From Streptomyces fuscichromogenes (lineage in GTDB: Bacteria; Actinomycetota; Actinomycetes; Streptomycetales; Streptomycetaceae), in the NCBI RefSeq assembly GCF_014645815.1, contig NZ_BMML01000008.1:124001-188000 (forward strand): 64,000 nt of DNA, written 5' to 3'. The notes under the pieces are model-generated. The model saw nothing but the letters and a program-made list of their open reading frames with translations, did no database searches and was not told the origin of the DNA. Within the stretch, counting starts at the first letter, position 1. Each line of letters starts with the position of its first letter. Position numbers and translations under genes: made by a program. Positions 39,986-49,597 of the stretch are shown piece after piece.

Positions 39986-41921
39986 ACTCCGAGTCCTTGG
40001 TCAGGCGGGTGATCCCCGCGATGCGGTACGCGTCCGCCTCCTCCAGGGTCTCGTTCTCCAGCAGGGCCTGGGCCAGGGCGTCCAACTGGTCGCGATGGTC
40101 GCGGAGTTTGCGGCAGGCCTCCTCGTAGCACTCGTCGACGATGCGGCGCATCTCGGTGTCGATGACGTCGAGGGTCTGGGGCGCCGCGGCGAGTCCGTAG
40201 GCCTGCTGGGCGTCGTTCGGGAGGGCGGAGAGGCGGCCGACCTCCTCGCTCATGCCCCAGCGGGACACCATGCCGCGCGCGATGTTGGTGACCTGTTCGA
40301 GGTCGCTCTCCGAGCCGGTGGTGATGACGTCGTAGACGACCTGCTCGGCGGCCATGCCACCGAGGGCGCCGATGATCCGGCCGCGCAGGTACTCCTCGGT
40401 GTAGGCGTACTTGTCGGCGTCCGGGGTGGAGAGCGTGACGCCCAGCGCGCGGCCGCGCGGGACGATGGTGATCTTGCGGACCGGGTCGGCGCCGGGCTGG
40501 AGCATGCCGAGCAGGGCGTGTCCGCTCTCGTGGTAGGCGGTGCGCCTGCGCTCCTCCTCGGGCATGACCAGCGGCCGTTCGGCACCGAGCTGGACCTTCT
40601 CCAGGGCCTCCGAGAGGTCGGACTGGGTGACCTCGTCCTGCTTGCGCTTGACCGCGAGCAGGGCGGCCTCGTTGGCGAGGTTGGCCAGTTCGGCGCCGGT
40701 CATGCCCGGGGTGGTGCGGGCGACCTGGGCGAGGTCGACGCCCTCGGCGAGCGGGATCTGCCGGGTGTGGATCTGGAGGATCGCCTCGCGGCCGGTGCGG
40801 TCGGGGGGCGAGACCTGGACGACCCGGTCGAAGCGGCCGGGCCGGGTGAGCGCGGGGTCGAGGATGTCGGCGCGGTTGGTGGCCGCGATGACGATGACGC
40901 CCTCGGAGCCGGAGAAGCCGTCCATCTCGGTGAGGATCTGGTTGAGGGTCTGCTCGCGCTCGTCGTGACCGCCCATGGAGGCGCCGCCGCCGCGCGCCCG
41001 GCCGATGGTGTCGATCTCGTCGATGAAGATGATGGAGGGAGCGACCTTGCGGGCCTCGGCGAACAGTTCGCGCACCCGGGAGGCGCCGACGCCCACGATC
41101 ATCTCGATGAACTCGGAGGCGGAGGCCGAGAAGAAGGGCACGCCCGCCTCGCCGGCGACGGCCCGCGCGAGCAGCGTCTTGCCGGTACCGGGCGGGCCTG
41201 CCAGAAGCACGCCCCTCGGCATCTTGGCGCCCATCCTGCGGTAGGCGTCCGGGTTCTTGAGGAAGTCGACGACGTCGTTGAGCTCGCCCTCGACCTCGTC
41301 GATGCCGGCCACGTCCTCGAAGGTGGTCCGCTGCTGTCCGGGCTCCAGTTCGACCGGCTTGGGCGGCGTCTTGCGGCCCAGCATGCCGCCCGCGCCGCCG
41401 AGCCCCGCGCTCATCCGGCGGGCGATGAAGACCCACACCGCGACCAGCAGGATGATCGGCGCCAGTGAGATCAGCAGATTGGCGAGAAAGCTGCGGTGCT
41501 GGACGACCGGTTCGGCGGTGACGGTCACGTCGTGCTTGGTCAGGCTGGACCAGAGGTCGTCGCCGGCGAACGAGGGGCGTTCGGTGTTGAACTTGGTGTA
41601 GTTCCCGCCGCCCTCGGGGTTCTTCTGTTCCTTCTTCAGCTGACCCTGGATCGAGTCGCCCTTGGCGTAGATCTTCTCGACGTTGCCCGCGTCCACCTGC
41701 TTGGTGAACTCGGTGTAGGAGACCGTCGGCTCGTTCGCCTGGTCGAAGTACGACAGCACCAGGTTGGCCAGCAGGTACACGACCAGCGCGGTGACGATCA
41801 GCCGCCACCAGCCGCCGTGCATCCGCCGCCCGCCGTTCGGCGGCTTCGGGGGCTCCTCGGGAGCGCCCTCGGTACGCCAGGGCTGGTCGGGCGACTTGCG
41901 CGGCGGCGCGGGGTTGGTCAT
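39984..41921 (-). CDS. ftsH: ATP-dependent zinc metalloprotease FtsH (second-copy type)
   Basis: From ATG 41921 the protein has 645 residues. Two membrane segments (about 29-49 and 132-152) flank an extracytoplasmic part. The AAA domain has Walker A GPPGTGKTLL, Walker B IIFIDEIDTIG and an SRH arginine finger (ALTRPGRFDR). The zinc site is YHESGHALL with the downstream Asp in the peptidase domain. FtsH degrades unassembled or damaged membrane proteins. Its place beside ffh differs from the usual tilS-hpt-ftsH locus, so it is probably the second Streptomyces FtsH. All key residues are present. Confidence 0.94.
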   Translation of the reverse strand: MTNPAPPRKSPDQPWRTEGAPEEPPKPPNGGRRMHGGWWRLIVTALVVYLLANLVLSYFDQANEPTVSYTEFTKQVDAGNVEKIYAKGDSIQGQLKKEQKNPEGGGNYTKFNTERPSFAGDDLWSSLTKHDVTVTAEPVVQHRSFLANLLISLAPIILLVAVWVFIARRMSAGLGGAGGMLGRKTPPKPVELEPGQQRTTFEDVAGIDEVEGELNDVVDFLKNPDAYRRMGAKMPRGVLLAGPPGTGKTLLARAVAGEAGVPFFSASASEFIEMIVGVGASRVRELFAEARKVAPSIIFIDEIDTIGRARGGGASMGGHDEREQTLNQILTEMDGFSGSEGVIVIAATNRADILDPALTRPGRFDRVVQVSPPDRTGREAILQIHTRQIPLAEGVDLAQVARTTPGMTGAELANLANEAALLAVKRKQDEVTQSDLSEALEKVQLGAERPLVMPEEERRRTAYHESGHALLGMLQPGADPVRKITIVPRGRALGVTLSTPDADKYAYTEEYLRGRIIGALGGMAAEQVVYDVITTGSESDLEQVTNIARGMVSRWGMSEEVGRLSALPNDAQQAYGLAAAPQTLDVIDTEMRRIVDECYEEACRKLRDHRDQLDALAQALLENETLEEADAYRIAGITRLTKDSE

Positions 41922-41970
41922 ATCCGGACCGTACGACACCGACCAACCCCTGGCACCCGCACAGGTGAAC

Positions 41971-43521
41971 TCAGCCCATGAACTTCTTGAACTCGTCCGG
42001 CAGCTCGAAGTCCTCGGCGCCCTGCTGCGGCAGCCCGAAGGCGTTCCCGCCCTGCGCGGCGGCCTCGCGGCGCTGCGCCTCCTCCAGCTCCTGCTGCCTG
42101 CGCTTCATCGGGTTGCCGGAGCGCTGCTTGCCCTTGGCCTGCTTCGGCTGCTTCTTCTGCCGGCCGGGGCCGCCGCCCATGCCCGGGATCCCCGGCATGC
42201 CCGGCATGCCGCCGCCCTGGGCCATGCGGGACATCATCTTGCGGGCCTCGAAGAACCGCTCGACGAGCCCCTTCACCGCGCTGACCTCGACACCGGAGCC
42301 CTTGGCGATGCGGGCGCGGCGCGAGCCGTTGATGATGTTCGGGTCCTGGCGCTCGCCCGGGGTCATCGACTTGATGATCGCGGCGGTGCGGTCGACGTCC
42401 CGCTCGTCGAGGTTGTTGATCTGGTCCTTGATCTGGCCCATGCCGGGCAGCATGCCGAGCAGCTTGCTGATGCTGCCCATCTTCCTGACCTGTTCCATCT
42501 GGGCCAGGAAGTCGTCCAGGGTGAAGTCCTGGCCCTTCTTGGACGCCAGCTTGGAGGCCATCTTCTGGGCCTCTTCCTGGCTGAACGTCTTCTCCGCCTG
42601 CTCGATGAGGGTGAGCAGGTCACCCATGTCGAGGATGCGGGAGGCCATCCGGTCAGGGTGGAAGGCGTCGAAGTCGTCCAGCTTCTCGCCGTTCGACGCG
42701 AACATGATCGGCTTGCCGGTGACCTGGCGGATGGAGAGCGCGGCACCACCGCGGGCGTCGCCGTCGAGCTTGGACAGCACGACACCGTCGAAGCCGACGC
42801 CGTCCCGGAAGGCCTCGGCGGTGGTGACGGCGTCCTGGCCGATCATGGCGTCGACGACGAAGAGGATCTCGTCGGGCGACACGGCGTCCCGGATGTCCGC
42901 CGCCTGCTGCATCAGCTCCTGGTCGATACCGAGCCGGCCGGCGGTGTCCACGATCACGATGTCGTGGACCTTCTGCTTGGCGAACTCGATGGAGTCCTTG
43001 GCGACCTTGACCGGGTCGCCGACGCCGTTGCCCGGCTCGGGCGCGTAGACGGCGGCACCGGCACGCTCGGCGACCACGCTCAGCTGGTTGACGGCGTTGG
43101 GGCGCTGGAGGTCGGCGGCGACCAGGAGCGGGGAGTGCCCCTGCTGCTTCAGCCAGTGGGCGAGCTTGCCCGCCAGGGTGGTCTTACCGGCACCCTGGAG
43201 ACCGGCCAGCATGATCACGGTGGGCGGCTGCTTGGCGAACCGCAGCCGGCGGGTCTCGCCGCCGAGGATCGTGACCAGCTCGTCGTTGACGATCTTGAGG
43301 ACCTGCTGGGCCGGGTTCAGCGCCTTGGAGACGTCGGCGCCGAGGGAGCGCTCCTTGACGTTCTTGATGAACGTGCGGACGACCGGGAGAGCGACGTCGG
43401 CCTCGAGCAGCGCGATCCGGATCTCCCGGGCCGTGGCGTCGATGTCGGCTTCGCTCAGACGCCCTTTGCCGCGCAGGTTCTTGAAGGTCGCTGAAAGGCG
43501 GTCGGAGAGAGTGTCGAACAC
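41971..43521 (-). CDS. ffh: Signal recognition particle protein Ffh (SRP54)
   Basis: A 516-residue SRP GTPase. The N domain precedes a G domain with G1 GLQGAGKTTLAGKLA, G3 DTAGRLGID, G4 SKLDG (TKLD-like) and G5. The C-terminal Met/Gly-rich M domain has GMPGMPGIPGMGG and the conserved GSGV. It binds 4.5S RNA and signal sequences and docks with FtsY, also in this window. It lies 93 bp downstream of glnD on the same strand. Confidence 0.97.
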   Translation of the reverse strand: MFDTLSDRLSATFKNLRGKGRLSEADIDATAREIRIALLEADVALPVVRTFIKNVKERSLGADVSKALNPAQQVLKIVNDELVTILGGETRRLRFAKQPPTVIMLAGLQGAGKTTLAGKLAHWLKQQGHSPLLVAADLQRPNAVNQLSVVAERAGAAVYAPEPGNGVGDPVKVAKDSIEFAKQKVHDIVIVDTAGRLGIDQELMQQAADIRDAVSPDEILFVVDAMIGQDAVTTAEAFRDGVGFDGVVLSKLDGDARGGAALSIRQVTGKPIMFASNGEKLDDFDAFHPDRMASRILDMGDLLTLIEQAEKTFSQEEAQKMASKLASKKGQDFTLDDFLAQMEQVRKMGSISKLLGMLPGMGQIKDQINNLDERDVDRTAAIIKSMTPGERQDPNIINGSRRARIAKGSGVEVSAVKGLVERFFEARKMMSRMAQGGGMPGMPGIPGMGGGPGRQKKQPKQAKGKQRSGNPMKRRQQELEEAQRREAAAQGGNAFGLPQQGAEDFELPDEFKKFMG

Positions 43522-43614
43522 GGCGGCGTCGGTCCTCGGAGTCGGGGTCGGTGAGCGTCTTCCAGGGTATCCGGCCGCGCAAGGAAGTCGCCCCCGCCTT
43601 GCACGACCGCTCGG

Positions 43615-46071
43615 TCACGCCCGCAGCGTCTCCTCCAGCTTGCGCGCGACCGACGTCGCCTCCTCGGCGGGCAGTGGCGCGTGGTCGGGGCCGGTCACGT
43701 AGAAGGCGTCGACGGCGTTGGACCCGAGCGTACTGACATGCGCGCTGCGCACCCGTACCTCGGCGTCCTCCAGCGCCCGCCCGATCCGGAAGAGCAGGCC
43801 CGGCGCGTCCTGGGCGCGCACCTCGAAGACCGTCGCGTGCCGGGAGGCCGCGGAGGCCACCGTCACGCGGGGCGGCGGCGCCACCCAGCCCCGGCGCCTC
43901 GGGTAGGCCGCGTCCCGCTCCGCGAGCCGCCCGGCGATGTCCAGGGAGCCGTCCAGGGCGCGGACCAGGTCGGCGCGGAGCCGGGCCGCCTGGGGCAGGG
44001 AGCCGTACTCGGCCGCGACCCGCCAGTTGAGGAGCAGGACGGTGCCGTCGTCGACGTCGCTCGGGAGCTGGAGGGCGCGCAGTTCGGCGGTGCGGACGGT
44101 GAGCCGGTGCATGGCCAGCACGCCGGAGACGGCGGGCAGGACACCCGGCTGGTCGGGTACGGCGATGATCAGCTCGACGCCGAGCGGTTCGGGCTCGCCG
44201 GACGGTGCCTCGTCGACGGCCGCCGGCTCGGTCTGGGCGCGCAGGGCCAGCACCGGGGCGCCGGTACGGAAGGCCTCGATGGCCAGCCGCTCCTGCTCGG
44301 CGGTGGGCGCGCCCGGCTCGGGCTCGTCGTCGGCGTCCCCGGCGAGGACCGCCGAGACCCGCTTGACCAGGTCGGCGACGAGCGAGCCGCGCCAGGTCGA
44401 CCAGGCCGCCGGGCCGGTGGCCAGGGCGTCGGCCTCGGTGAGGGCGTGCAGCAGCTCCAGGGTGCCCTGGGTGCCGACCGCCTCGGCGACCAGGCGGACG
44501 GTGGCCGGATCCTCCAGGTCGCGCCGGGTGGCGGTCTCGATGAGCAGCAGGTGGTGCAGGACGAGCGTCGACAGGACCGCCACGTCGGCGCGGTCGAAGC
44601 CGATCCTGGCCGCCACGTCCTTGACGATGATCTCGCCGGCCACCGAGTGGTCGCCGGGCCAGCCCTTGCCGATGTCGTGCAGCAGGGCGGCGACCAGGAG
44701 CAGGTCGGGGCGGTGCACGCGGCGGGCGAACTCGGAGGCGCGCACGGCGGTCTCGATGAGGTGCCGGTCGACGGTCCAGATGTGCACGGCGTTGCGCTGC
44801 GGCCGGCAGCGCACCCGCTCCCAGTCGGGCAGCAGGCGGGTGATCAGGCCCTCGGCCTCCAGCGCCTCCCAGACCTCGACGGTCGGGCGGCCGGAGCCGA
44901 GCAGGGTGACCAGTTGCTCGCGGGCCTCGGCGGGCCAGGGCGTGGGCAGCGGGCGGCCGGTGGCGGCCATGCGCCGGACGGCGTGCAGGGAGAGCGGGAG
45001 GCCGGCCTGGGCGGCGGCGGCCGCGGCGCGCAGCGGGAGCACGGGGTCGCGTTCGGGGCGGGCGGCGCGGGCGAGCACCACCTCGCCGTCCTGTTCCACC
45101 ACGCCCTCGGCGAGCGGGGAGCGCTCGGGGACCGGCTTGCCGCCGCCCAGCATGGCGCGCAGCCGGGGCCGGACGGCGCGCGAGCGCAGCACCCGCCCCA
45201 CTTCACGCCAGGTGACGTCACTGGCGTACGAGATGACGCGCGCGGACTCGTAGACCTGGCGCAGCAGGGTGTCGGCGTCGAGGAGGTCCAGTTCGGCGGC
45301 GACCTGGTCCTGCTCCTGGAGCGCGAGGCGGTCGGTCGCGCGCCCTGTGGTCAGGTGCAGGGCGTCGCGGACGTCGAGGAGGCGCCGGCGGGCGTCGGCG
45401 AGGCCCTCGCGGGGCGCGTCGGCGAGCCAGGAGGCGGCGACGGCACGCAGGGCGGTGGCGTCGCGGAGGCCGCCGCGGGCCTCCTTGAGATCGGGTTCCA
45501 GGAGGTACTGCAGCTCGCCCTGGCGTTCGGCGCGCTCGGCGCAGAGCTCCTGGAGTTCGGGGAGACGTTTCGGCGCCTGGTTGCGCCAGTCGGCGAGGAT
45601 CGCGGTGCGCAGGCCGGAGGTCAGGCCGAGGTCGCCGGCGATGTGCCGGGCGTCTAGGAGGCCCAGCTGGACCTTGAGGTCCTCACCGGCGGTTCTGCGG
45701 GCCTCGGCGGGGGTGCGCACGGAGTGGTCGAGGGCCAGGCCGAGGTCCCAGACGGGGTACCAGAGCCGGTCGGCGACGGCGGCCACCGTGCCGGCGTCGC
45801 CGCCCTCGTGCAGCAGCAGGAGGTCCAGGTCGCTGCGTGGGGAGAGTTCGCTGCGGCCGTAGCCGCCGACGGCGACCAGGGAGACGCCGCCCCCGATGCC
45901 CTCGGTGGCCGCCGCGAACAGCCCGGTCAGCCATTCGTCGGTCAGCTCGGCGAGGGCGGTACGGCGCGGCGGCCCGGACCGCGCCTCCTCGGTGAGGAGG
46001 CGCAGCCGGGCCGCCGCGTAGCCGCTGGGTCCCGTGTTCTCTGTGTCGTTCCGAACTTCCGTACCCGTCAC
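43615..46071 (-). CDS. glnD: PII uridylyl/adenylyltransferase GlnD
   Basis: An 818-residue bifunctional nitrogen sensor. The nucleotidyltransferase motif GGYGRSELSPRSDLDLLLLH (about 67-86) is intact. The HD domain follows (HDIGKGWPGDHS, VAALLHDIG), and two ACT domains lie at the C-terminus (about 640-710 and 745-815). In S. coelicolor GlnD adenylylates GlnK on Tyr51 rather than uridylylating it (literature). It is last in the amtB-glnK-glnD run, with a 35-bp gap after glnK. Confidence 0.96.
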   Translation of the reverse strand: MTGTEVRNDTENTGPSGYAAARLRLLTEEARSGPPRRTALAELTDEWLTGLFAAATEGIGGGVSLVAVGGYGRSELSPRSDLDLLLLHEGGDAGTVAAVADRLWYPVWDLGLALDHSVRTPAEARRTAGEDLKVQLGLLDARHIAGDLGLTSGLRTAILADWRNQAPKRLPELQELCAERAERQGELQYLLEPDLKEARGGLRDATALRAVAASWLADAPREGLADARRRLLDVRDALHLTTGRATDRLALQEQDQVAAELDLLDADTLLRQVYESARVISYASDVTWREVGRVLRSRAVRPRLRAMLGGGKPVPERSPLAEGVVEQDGEVVLARAARPERDPVLPLRAAAAAAQAGLPLSLHAVRRMAATGRPLPTPWPAEAREQLVTLLGSGRPTVEVWEALEAEGLITRLLPDWERVRCRPQRNAVHIWTVDRHLIETAVRASEFARRVHRPDLLLVAALLHDIGKGWPGDHSVAGEIIVKDVAARIGFDRADVAVLSTLVLHHLLLIETATRRDLEDPATVRLVAEAVGTQGTLELLHALTEADALATGPAAWSTWRGSLVADLVKRVSAVLAGDADDEPEPGAPTAEQERLAIEAFRTGAPVLALRAQTEPAAVDEAPSGEPEPLGVELIIAVPDQPGVLPAVSGVLAMHRLTVRTAELRALQLPSDVDDGTVLLLNWRVAAEYGSLPQAARLRADLVRALDGSLDIAGRLAERDAAYPRRRGWVAPPPRVTVASAASRHATVFEVRAQDAPGLLFRIGRALEDAEVRVRSAHVSTLGSNAVDAFYVTGPDHAPLPAEEATSVARKLEETLRA

Positions 46072-46106
46072 CCAGCGACTCCTGCCTGTATTCAGGTGGT
46101 TCTGTT

Positions 46107-46445
46107 CTACAGAGCGTCCGGACCGCGCTCGCCGGTGCGGACCCGTACCGCGGTCTCGACCGGAACCGACCAGACCTTGCCGTCACCGATCTTGCCGGTG
46201 CGGGCGGCCTTGACCACGACGTCGATCAGCTGCTCGGCGTCCTCGTCCTCGGCCAGCACCTCGATGCGGATCTTGGGCACCAGGTCGACCGTGTACTCGG
46301 CACCACGGTAGACCTCGGTGTGGCCGCGCTGCCGACCGTAGCCGCTGGCCTCGGTGACCGTGAGGCCGTGGACGCCGAAGGCCTGGAGGGCCTCCTTGAT
46401 CTCGTCGAGCCGGTGGGGCTTCACGACGGCGGTGATGAGCTTCAT
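46107..46445 (-). CDS. glnK: Nitrogen regulatory PII protein GlnK
   Basis: A 112-residue trimeric PII protein. The T-loop has Tyr51 in EVYRGAEYTVD (modified residue), and the C-terminal VWSVPVETAVRVRTGERG ATP/2-oxoglutarate site is complete. Its start overlaps the amtB stop by 4 bp (ATGA), the classical amtB-glnK coupling. GlnK blocks AmtB when nitrogen is sufficient. Confidence 0.97.
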   Translation of the reverse strand: MKLITAVVKPHRLDEIKEALQAFGVHGLTVTEASGYGRQRGHTEVYRGAEYTVDLVPKIRIEVLAEDEDAEQLIDVVVKAARTGKIGDGKVWSVPVETAVRVRTGERGPDAL

Positions 46446-47779
46446 GCGTCCACCTTCTTGCTCGTGCCGGCCAGCGCCGCGGAGACGGAGCTGACGACAC
46501 CGCCGCCCGCACCGCTGAAGTCGTATGCAGTCTCGGCGTGCTCGGCCTGGTCGATGCCGGAGACCTCCTCGTCCTCGGTGACCCGCATGCCGAGGGTCTT
46601 GTCGAGGAGGAAGGCGAGGACCGCGGAGGCGACCAGGGAGTAGCCGAGGACCGCGCCGACACCGGCGAACTGCTTCCACAGCTGGGTGAAGGAGTGGTCG
46701 CCGTAGAAGACGCCGGTCGCGGTGGACTGGCCCTTGCCGGTGGCGAAGAAGCCGATGAGCAGGGAGCCGATGATGCCGCCGACCATGTGGACGCCGACCA
46801 CGTCGAGCGAGTCGTCGTAACCGAACTTGAACTTCAGGCCGACGGCCGCGGCGCAGGCGACACCGGCGATGGCGCCGACGGCGATGGCACCGAGCGGGGA
46901 GACCGCACCACCGGACGGGGTGATCGCGACCAGACCGGCGACCGCGCCGGAGGCGGCGCCCAGGGTGGTGAACGCGCCGTGCCGGATCTTCTCGTAGGCG
47001 AGCCAGGCGAGCATGGCGGCGGCGGTGGCGACCTGGGTGTTGACGAACATCAGCGCGCCGACGCCGTCGTCGTTGCCGAGCCACGAGCCGGCGTTGAAGC
47101 CGAACCAGCCGAACCACAGCAGACCGGCGCCGAGCATCACCAGCGGAAGGCTGTGCGGGCGCATCGGGTCCTTCTTGAAGCCGACGCGCTTGCCGATGAC
47201 CAGGATGACGCCGAGGGCGCCGGCACCGGCGTTGATGTGGACCGCGGTACCACCGGCGAAGTCGATCACACCGAGCTTGAAGGCCCAGCCGTCGGCGCCC
47301 CAGACCCAGTGGGCGACCGGGACGTAGACGATCGTCAGCCACAGGGCGACGAAGAGCGCCCAGGCCGAGAACTTGACGCGGTCGGCGATGGCACCGCTTA
47401 TCAGGGCCGGGGTGATGACCGCGAACATCATCTGGAAGACCATGAAGACGAAGATCGGGATCGTGTAGCCGTCCCAGAGCTCCGTCAGCCCGACGTTGCT
47501 CATGCCCAGCCAGTCGGAGTTGAAGCCGATGAAGCCGTTGCTGGAGCCGAAGGCCAGGGAGAAGCCGTAGAGCACCCACAGGATGGTGACGATCCCGATG
47601 CTGACGAAGCTCATCATCAGCATGTTCAGGGTGCTCTTGACGCGGACCATGCCTCCGTAGAAGAAGGCGAGTCCCGGTGTCATGAGCAGCACCAGGGCGG
47701 AACAGATGAGCATGAAGCCTGTGTTCGCGGAGGACAGCTTGGGTGCCTCCGCGGCAAGCGTGATGGCGGCTGGTGCCAT
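46442..47779 (-). CDS. amtB: Ammonium transporter AmtB
   Basis: A 445-residue protein; ATG 47779 follows GAGGAG by 6 nt. About 11 hydrophobic segments are visible. Family features include MTPGLAFFYGGMVR near the N-terminus and GGTAVHINAGAGALG and GAASGAVAGLVAITP further on. The extracytoplasmic tail segment before the first helix is short. It conducts ammonium into the cell. A GlnR-like operator lies 130-165 bp upstream. Confidence 0.96.
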   Translation of the reverse strand: MAPAAITLAAEAPKLSSANTGFMLICSALVLLMTPGLAFFYGGMVRVKSTLNMLMMSFVSIGIVTILWVLYGFSLAFGSSNGFIGFNSDWLGMSNVGLTELWDGYTIPIFVFMVFQMMFAVITPALISGAIADRVKFSAWALFVALWLTIVYVPVAHWVWGADGWAFKLGVIDFAGGTAVHINAGAGALGVILVIGKRVGFKKDPMRPHSLPLVMLGAGLLWFGWFGFNAGSWLGNDDGVGALMFVNTQVATAAAMLAWLAYEKIRHGAFTTLGAASGAVAGLVAITPSGGAVSPLGAIAVGAIAGVACAAAVGLKFKFGYDDSLDVVGVHMVGGIIGSLLIGFFATGKGQSTATGVFYGDHSFTQLWKQFAGVGAVLGYSLVASAVLAFLLDKTLGMRVTEDEEVSGIDQAEHAETAYDFSGAGGGVVSSVSAALAGTSKKVDA

Positions 47780-48112
47780 CGGCGTCTCCTCGTCGATTGG
47801 TACGGCCCCGTGTGCGGGCGTTGCCTGAATGTGTCCGGTCAAGCGGGGGGTGGGCCGGTTATGCGCCATGAGATTGACGCAGCGCGGTTTCGGACACCGC
47901 CCCTCGTTGTTTCACCGGAGTGACGAAGGAGTCGCGGGTGTTACGCGTCGGTGAACTGCCTGATGTTCGCCGACCGGATCGTTATCGTGGCGCAACCTTC
48001 TCTGGGAGGAATGGAACCGGCCGCGGTGGCCTTCCGATGACCTGGCGTGGGGGAGCCGAGTCGGGCAGTTCGGGAGGGCCGGCCGCGGCCGGGGTCTTGG
48101 GGTTACCGGGAT
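47780..48112. other. amtB leader / nsdA tail region
   Basis: A 333-bp gap. Its left part is the amtB leader with the GlnR-like boxes described separately (47909-47944). The segment nearest nsdA (about 48000-48110) is GC-rich, and I see no gene or strong terminator in it. Confidence 0.5.
47909..47944 (-). promoter_or_regulatory. Putative GlnR operator upstream of amtB
   Basis: On the forward strand it reads GTTTC-N6-GTGAC-N4-GAGTC-N6-GTTAC. On the minus strand this gives GTAAC-N6-GACTC and GTCAC-N6-GAAAC, the paired a/b half-sites (gTnAc-N6-GaAAc) bound by Streptomyces GlnR. A further GAAAC lies at 47887-47891. The usual spacing between pairs is 6; here it is 4. Confidence 0.65.
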
Positions 48113-49597
48113 TCAGACCGCCTCGGCGGTCTCCGGCAGGTCGACGGCGAGCTGCTCGGTGAGGTCGACGACCGCCGCCAGATCCCCGTAGTCGCGGACG
48201 GCCGAGTCGACCGTCTTTCGAATACGAGTGTTCACGCGTTCCGAGCGCACCTTCTTGGCGATGCCCATGGCCTCGGAGGCCAGCACGGTGCTCCGCTCGG
48301 GCTCGCCCCGCAGCAGGTGCACGGTGGCCAGGCCGATGACGTTGAGCGCGTACGACCGCTGGTGCTCGGTGTCCTTGGCGAACAGCTCCACGGCCCGCTG
48401 CATCAGCGGCTCGGCCAGGGAGGCGTAGGTCGGGCTGCGGCCGGCGACATAGGCGAGGTCGCGGAAGGAGTGGCTGTTCTCGCCGTAGAGCTCGGCCTCG
48501 GAGAAGAAGCGGATCCAGTCGGGGTCCGGGTCGTCCCAGTCGTCGGCTTCGGCGAAGGTGTCCTCGGCCATCCGGACCGCCCGCTTGCACTTGCCGGGCT
48601 GCCCCATGTTGGCGTAGGCGCGGGCCTCCATCGCATACAGCATCGACTGGGTGCGCGGGCTCGCGCAGTCCCGGCTGCCGTACTGGGCGAGGTGGATCAG
48701 CTCCAGGGCGTCGTCGGGCCGGCCGAGGTGGATCATCTGGCGGCTCATGCTGGACAGGACGTACGAGCCCAGCGGCTTGTCGCCGGCCTCCTTGGCCGCG
48801 TGCAGGGCGAGCACGAAGTACTTCTGGGCGGTGGGCTGGAGCCCGACGTCGTACGACATCCAGCCGGCCAGCTCGGCCAGCTCGGCGGCGACCTTGAAGA
48901 GCGTGCGGGCGGTGGCCTCGGGCTGGGGTTCCTGGAGCAGGTCGGTGACCTCGTGCAGCTGGCCGACGACCGCCTTGCGGCGCAGGCCCCCGCCGCACTG
49001 GGCGTCCCACTGGCGGAACATCTCCGTGGTGGACTCCAGAAGGGCCAGCTCGGGCCGGGAGAGGCGGCCGGGGCGGCGGGACTCGGCCGCCGACTCGGGG
49101 GCCGACTGCGGCGCGCCGGGCGAGGGCACGAGCCAGCGCTGCATGGGCTCGATCAGGGACGGGCCCGCCGACAGCGCCAGCGAGGTTCCGAGGAAGCCGC
49201 GCCGCGCCAGCATCAGGTCGCTGCGCGAGAACTCGCTGAGCAGGGCCACCGTCTGCGGGCCCGTCCAGGGCAGGTCGACGCCGGTCGCGGAGGGTGACTG
49301 GCGGGCGGCCCGCAGCCCGAGGTCCTCGACCGAGACGACACAGCCGAACCGCTCGGAGAACAGCTCGGAGAGGATCCGGGGGATCGGCTCGCGCGGGTTC
49401 TCCCCGTCGAGCCAGCGGCGCACCCGGGACGTGTCCGTGGAGATGTGGTTGGCGCCCAACTGGCGTGCTCTGCGGTTCACTTGCCGTGCCAGCTCGCCCT
49501 TCGACCAGCCGCTGCGCACGAACCACGAGTTGAGCAGCTCGTTGGGGCGCTTGTCCGTACTGGTCGCGGTCGCCCCGCTACCGCCGTTGCCGCCCAC
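48113..49597 (-). CDS. nsdA: NsdA, negative regulator of differentiation and antibiotic production
   Basis: From GTG 49597 (GGGGG about 8 nt upstream) the product is 494 residues. The N-terminal 90 residues resemble a helix-turn-helix (LLNSWFVRSGWSKGELARQV, RVRRWLDGENPREPIPRIL). The rest is a long helical repeat region (TPR-like) with no membrane segment. In S. coelicolor nsdA mutants over-produce antibiotics and sporulate early (literature, from memory). Its position between amtB and the primase-polymerase-like gene matches the order I remember. The molecular target is unknown. Confidence 0.88.
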   Translation of the reverse strand: MGGNGGSGATATSTDKRPNELLNSWFVRSGWSKGELARQVNRRARQLGANHISTDTSRVRRWLDGENPREPIPRILSELFSERFGCVVSVEDLGLRAARQSPSATGVDLPWTGPQTVALLSEFSRSDLMLARRGFLGTSLALSAGPSLIEPMQRWLVPSPGAPQSAPESAAESRRPGRLSRPELALLESTTEMFRQWDAQCGGGLRRKAVVGQLHEVTDLLQEPQPEATARTLFKVAAELAELAGWMSYDVGLQPTAQKYFVLALHAAKEAGDKPLGSYVLSSMSRQMIHLGRPDDALELIHLAQYGSRDCASPRTQSMLYAMEARAYANMGQPGKCKRAVRMAEDTFAEADDWDDPDPDWIRFFSEAELYGENSHSFRDLAYVAGRSPTYASLAEPLMQRAVELFAKDTEHQRSYALNVIGLATVHLLRGEPERSTVLASEAMGIAKKVRSERVNTRIRKTVDSAVRDYGDLAAVVDLTEQLAVDLPETAEAV

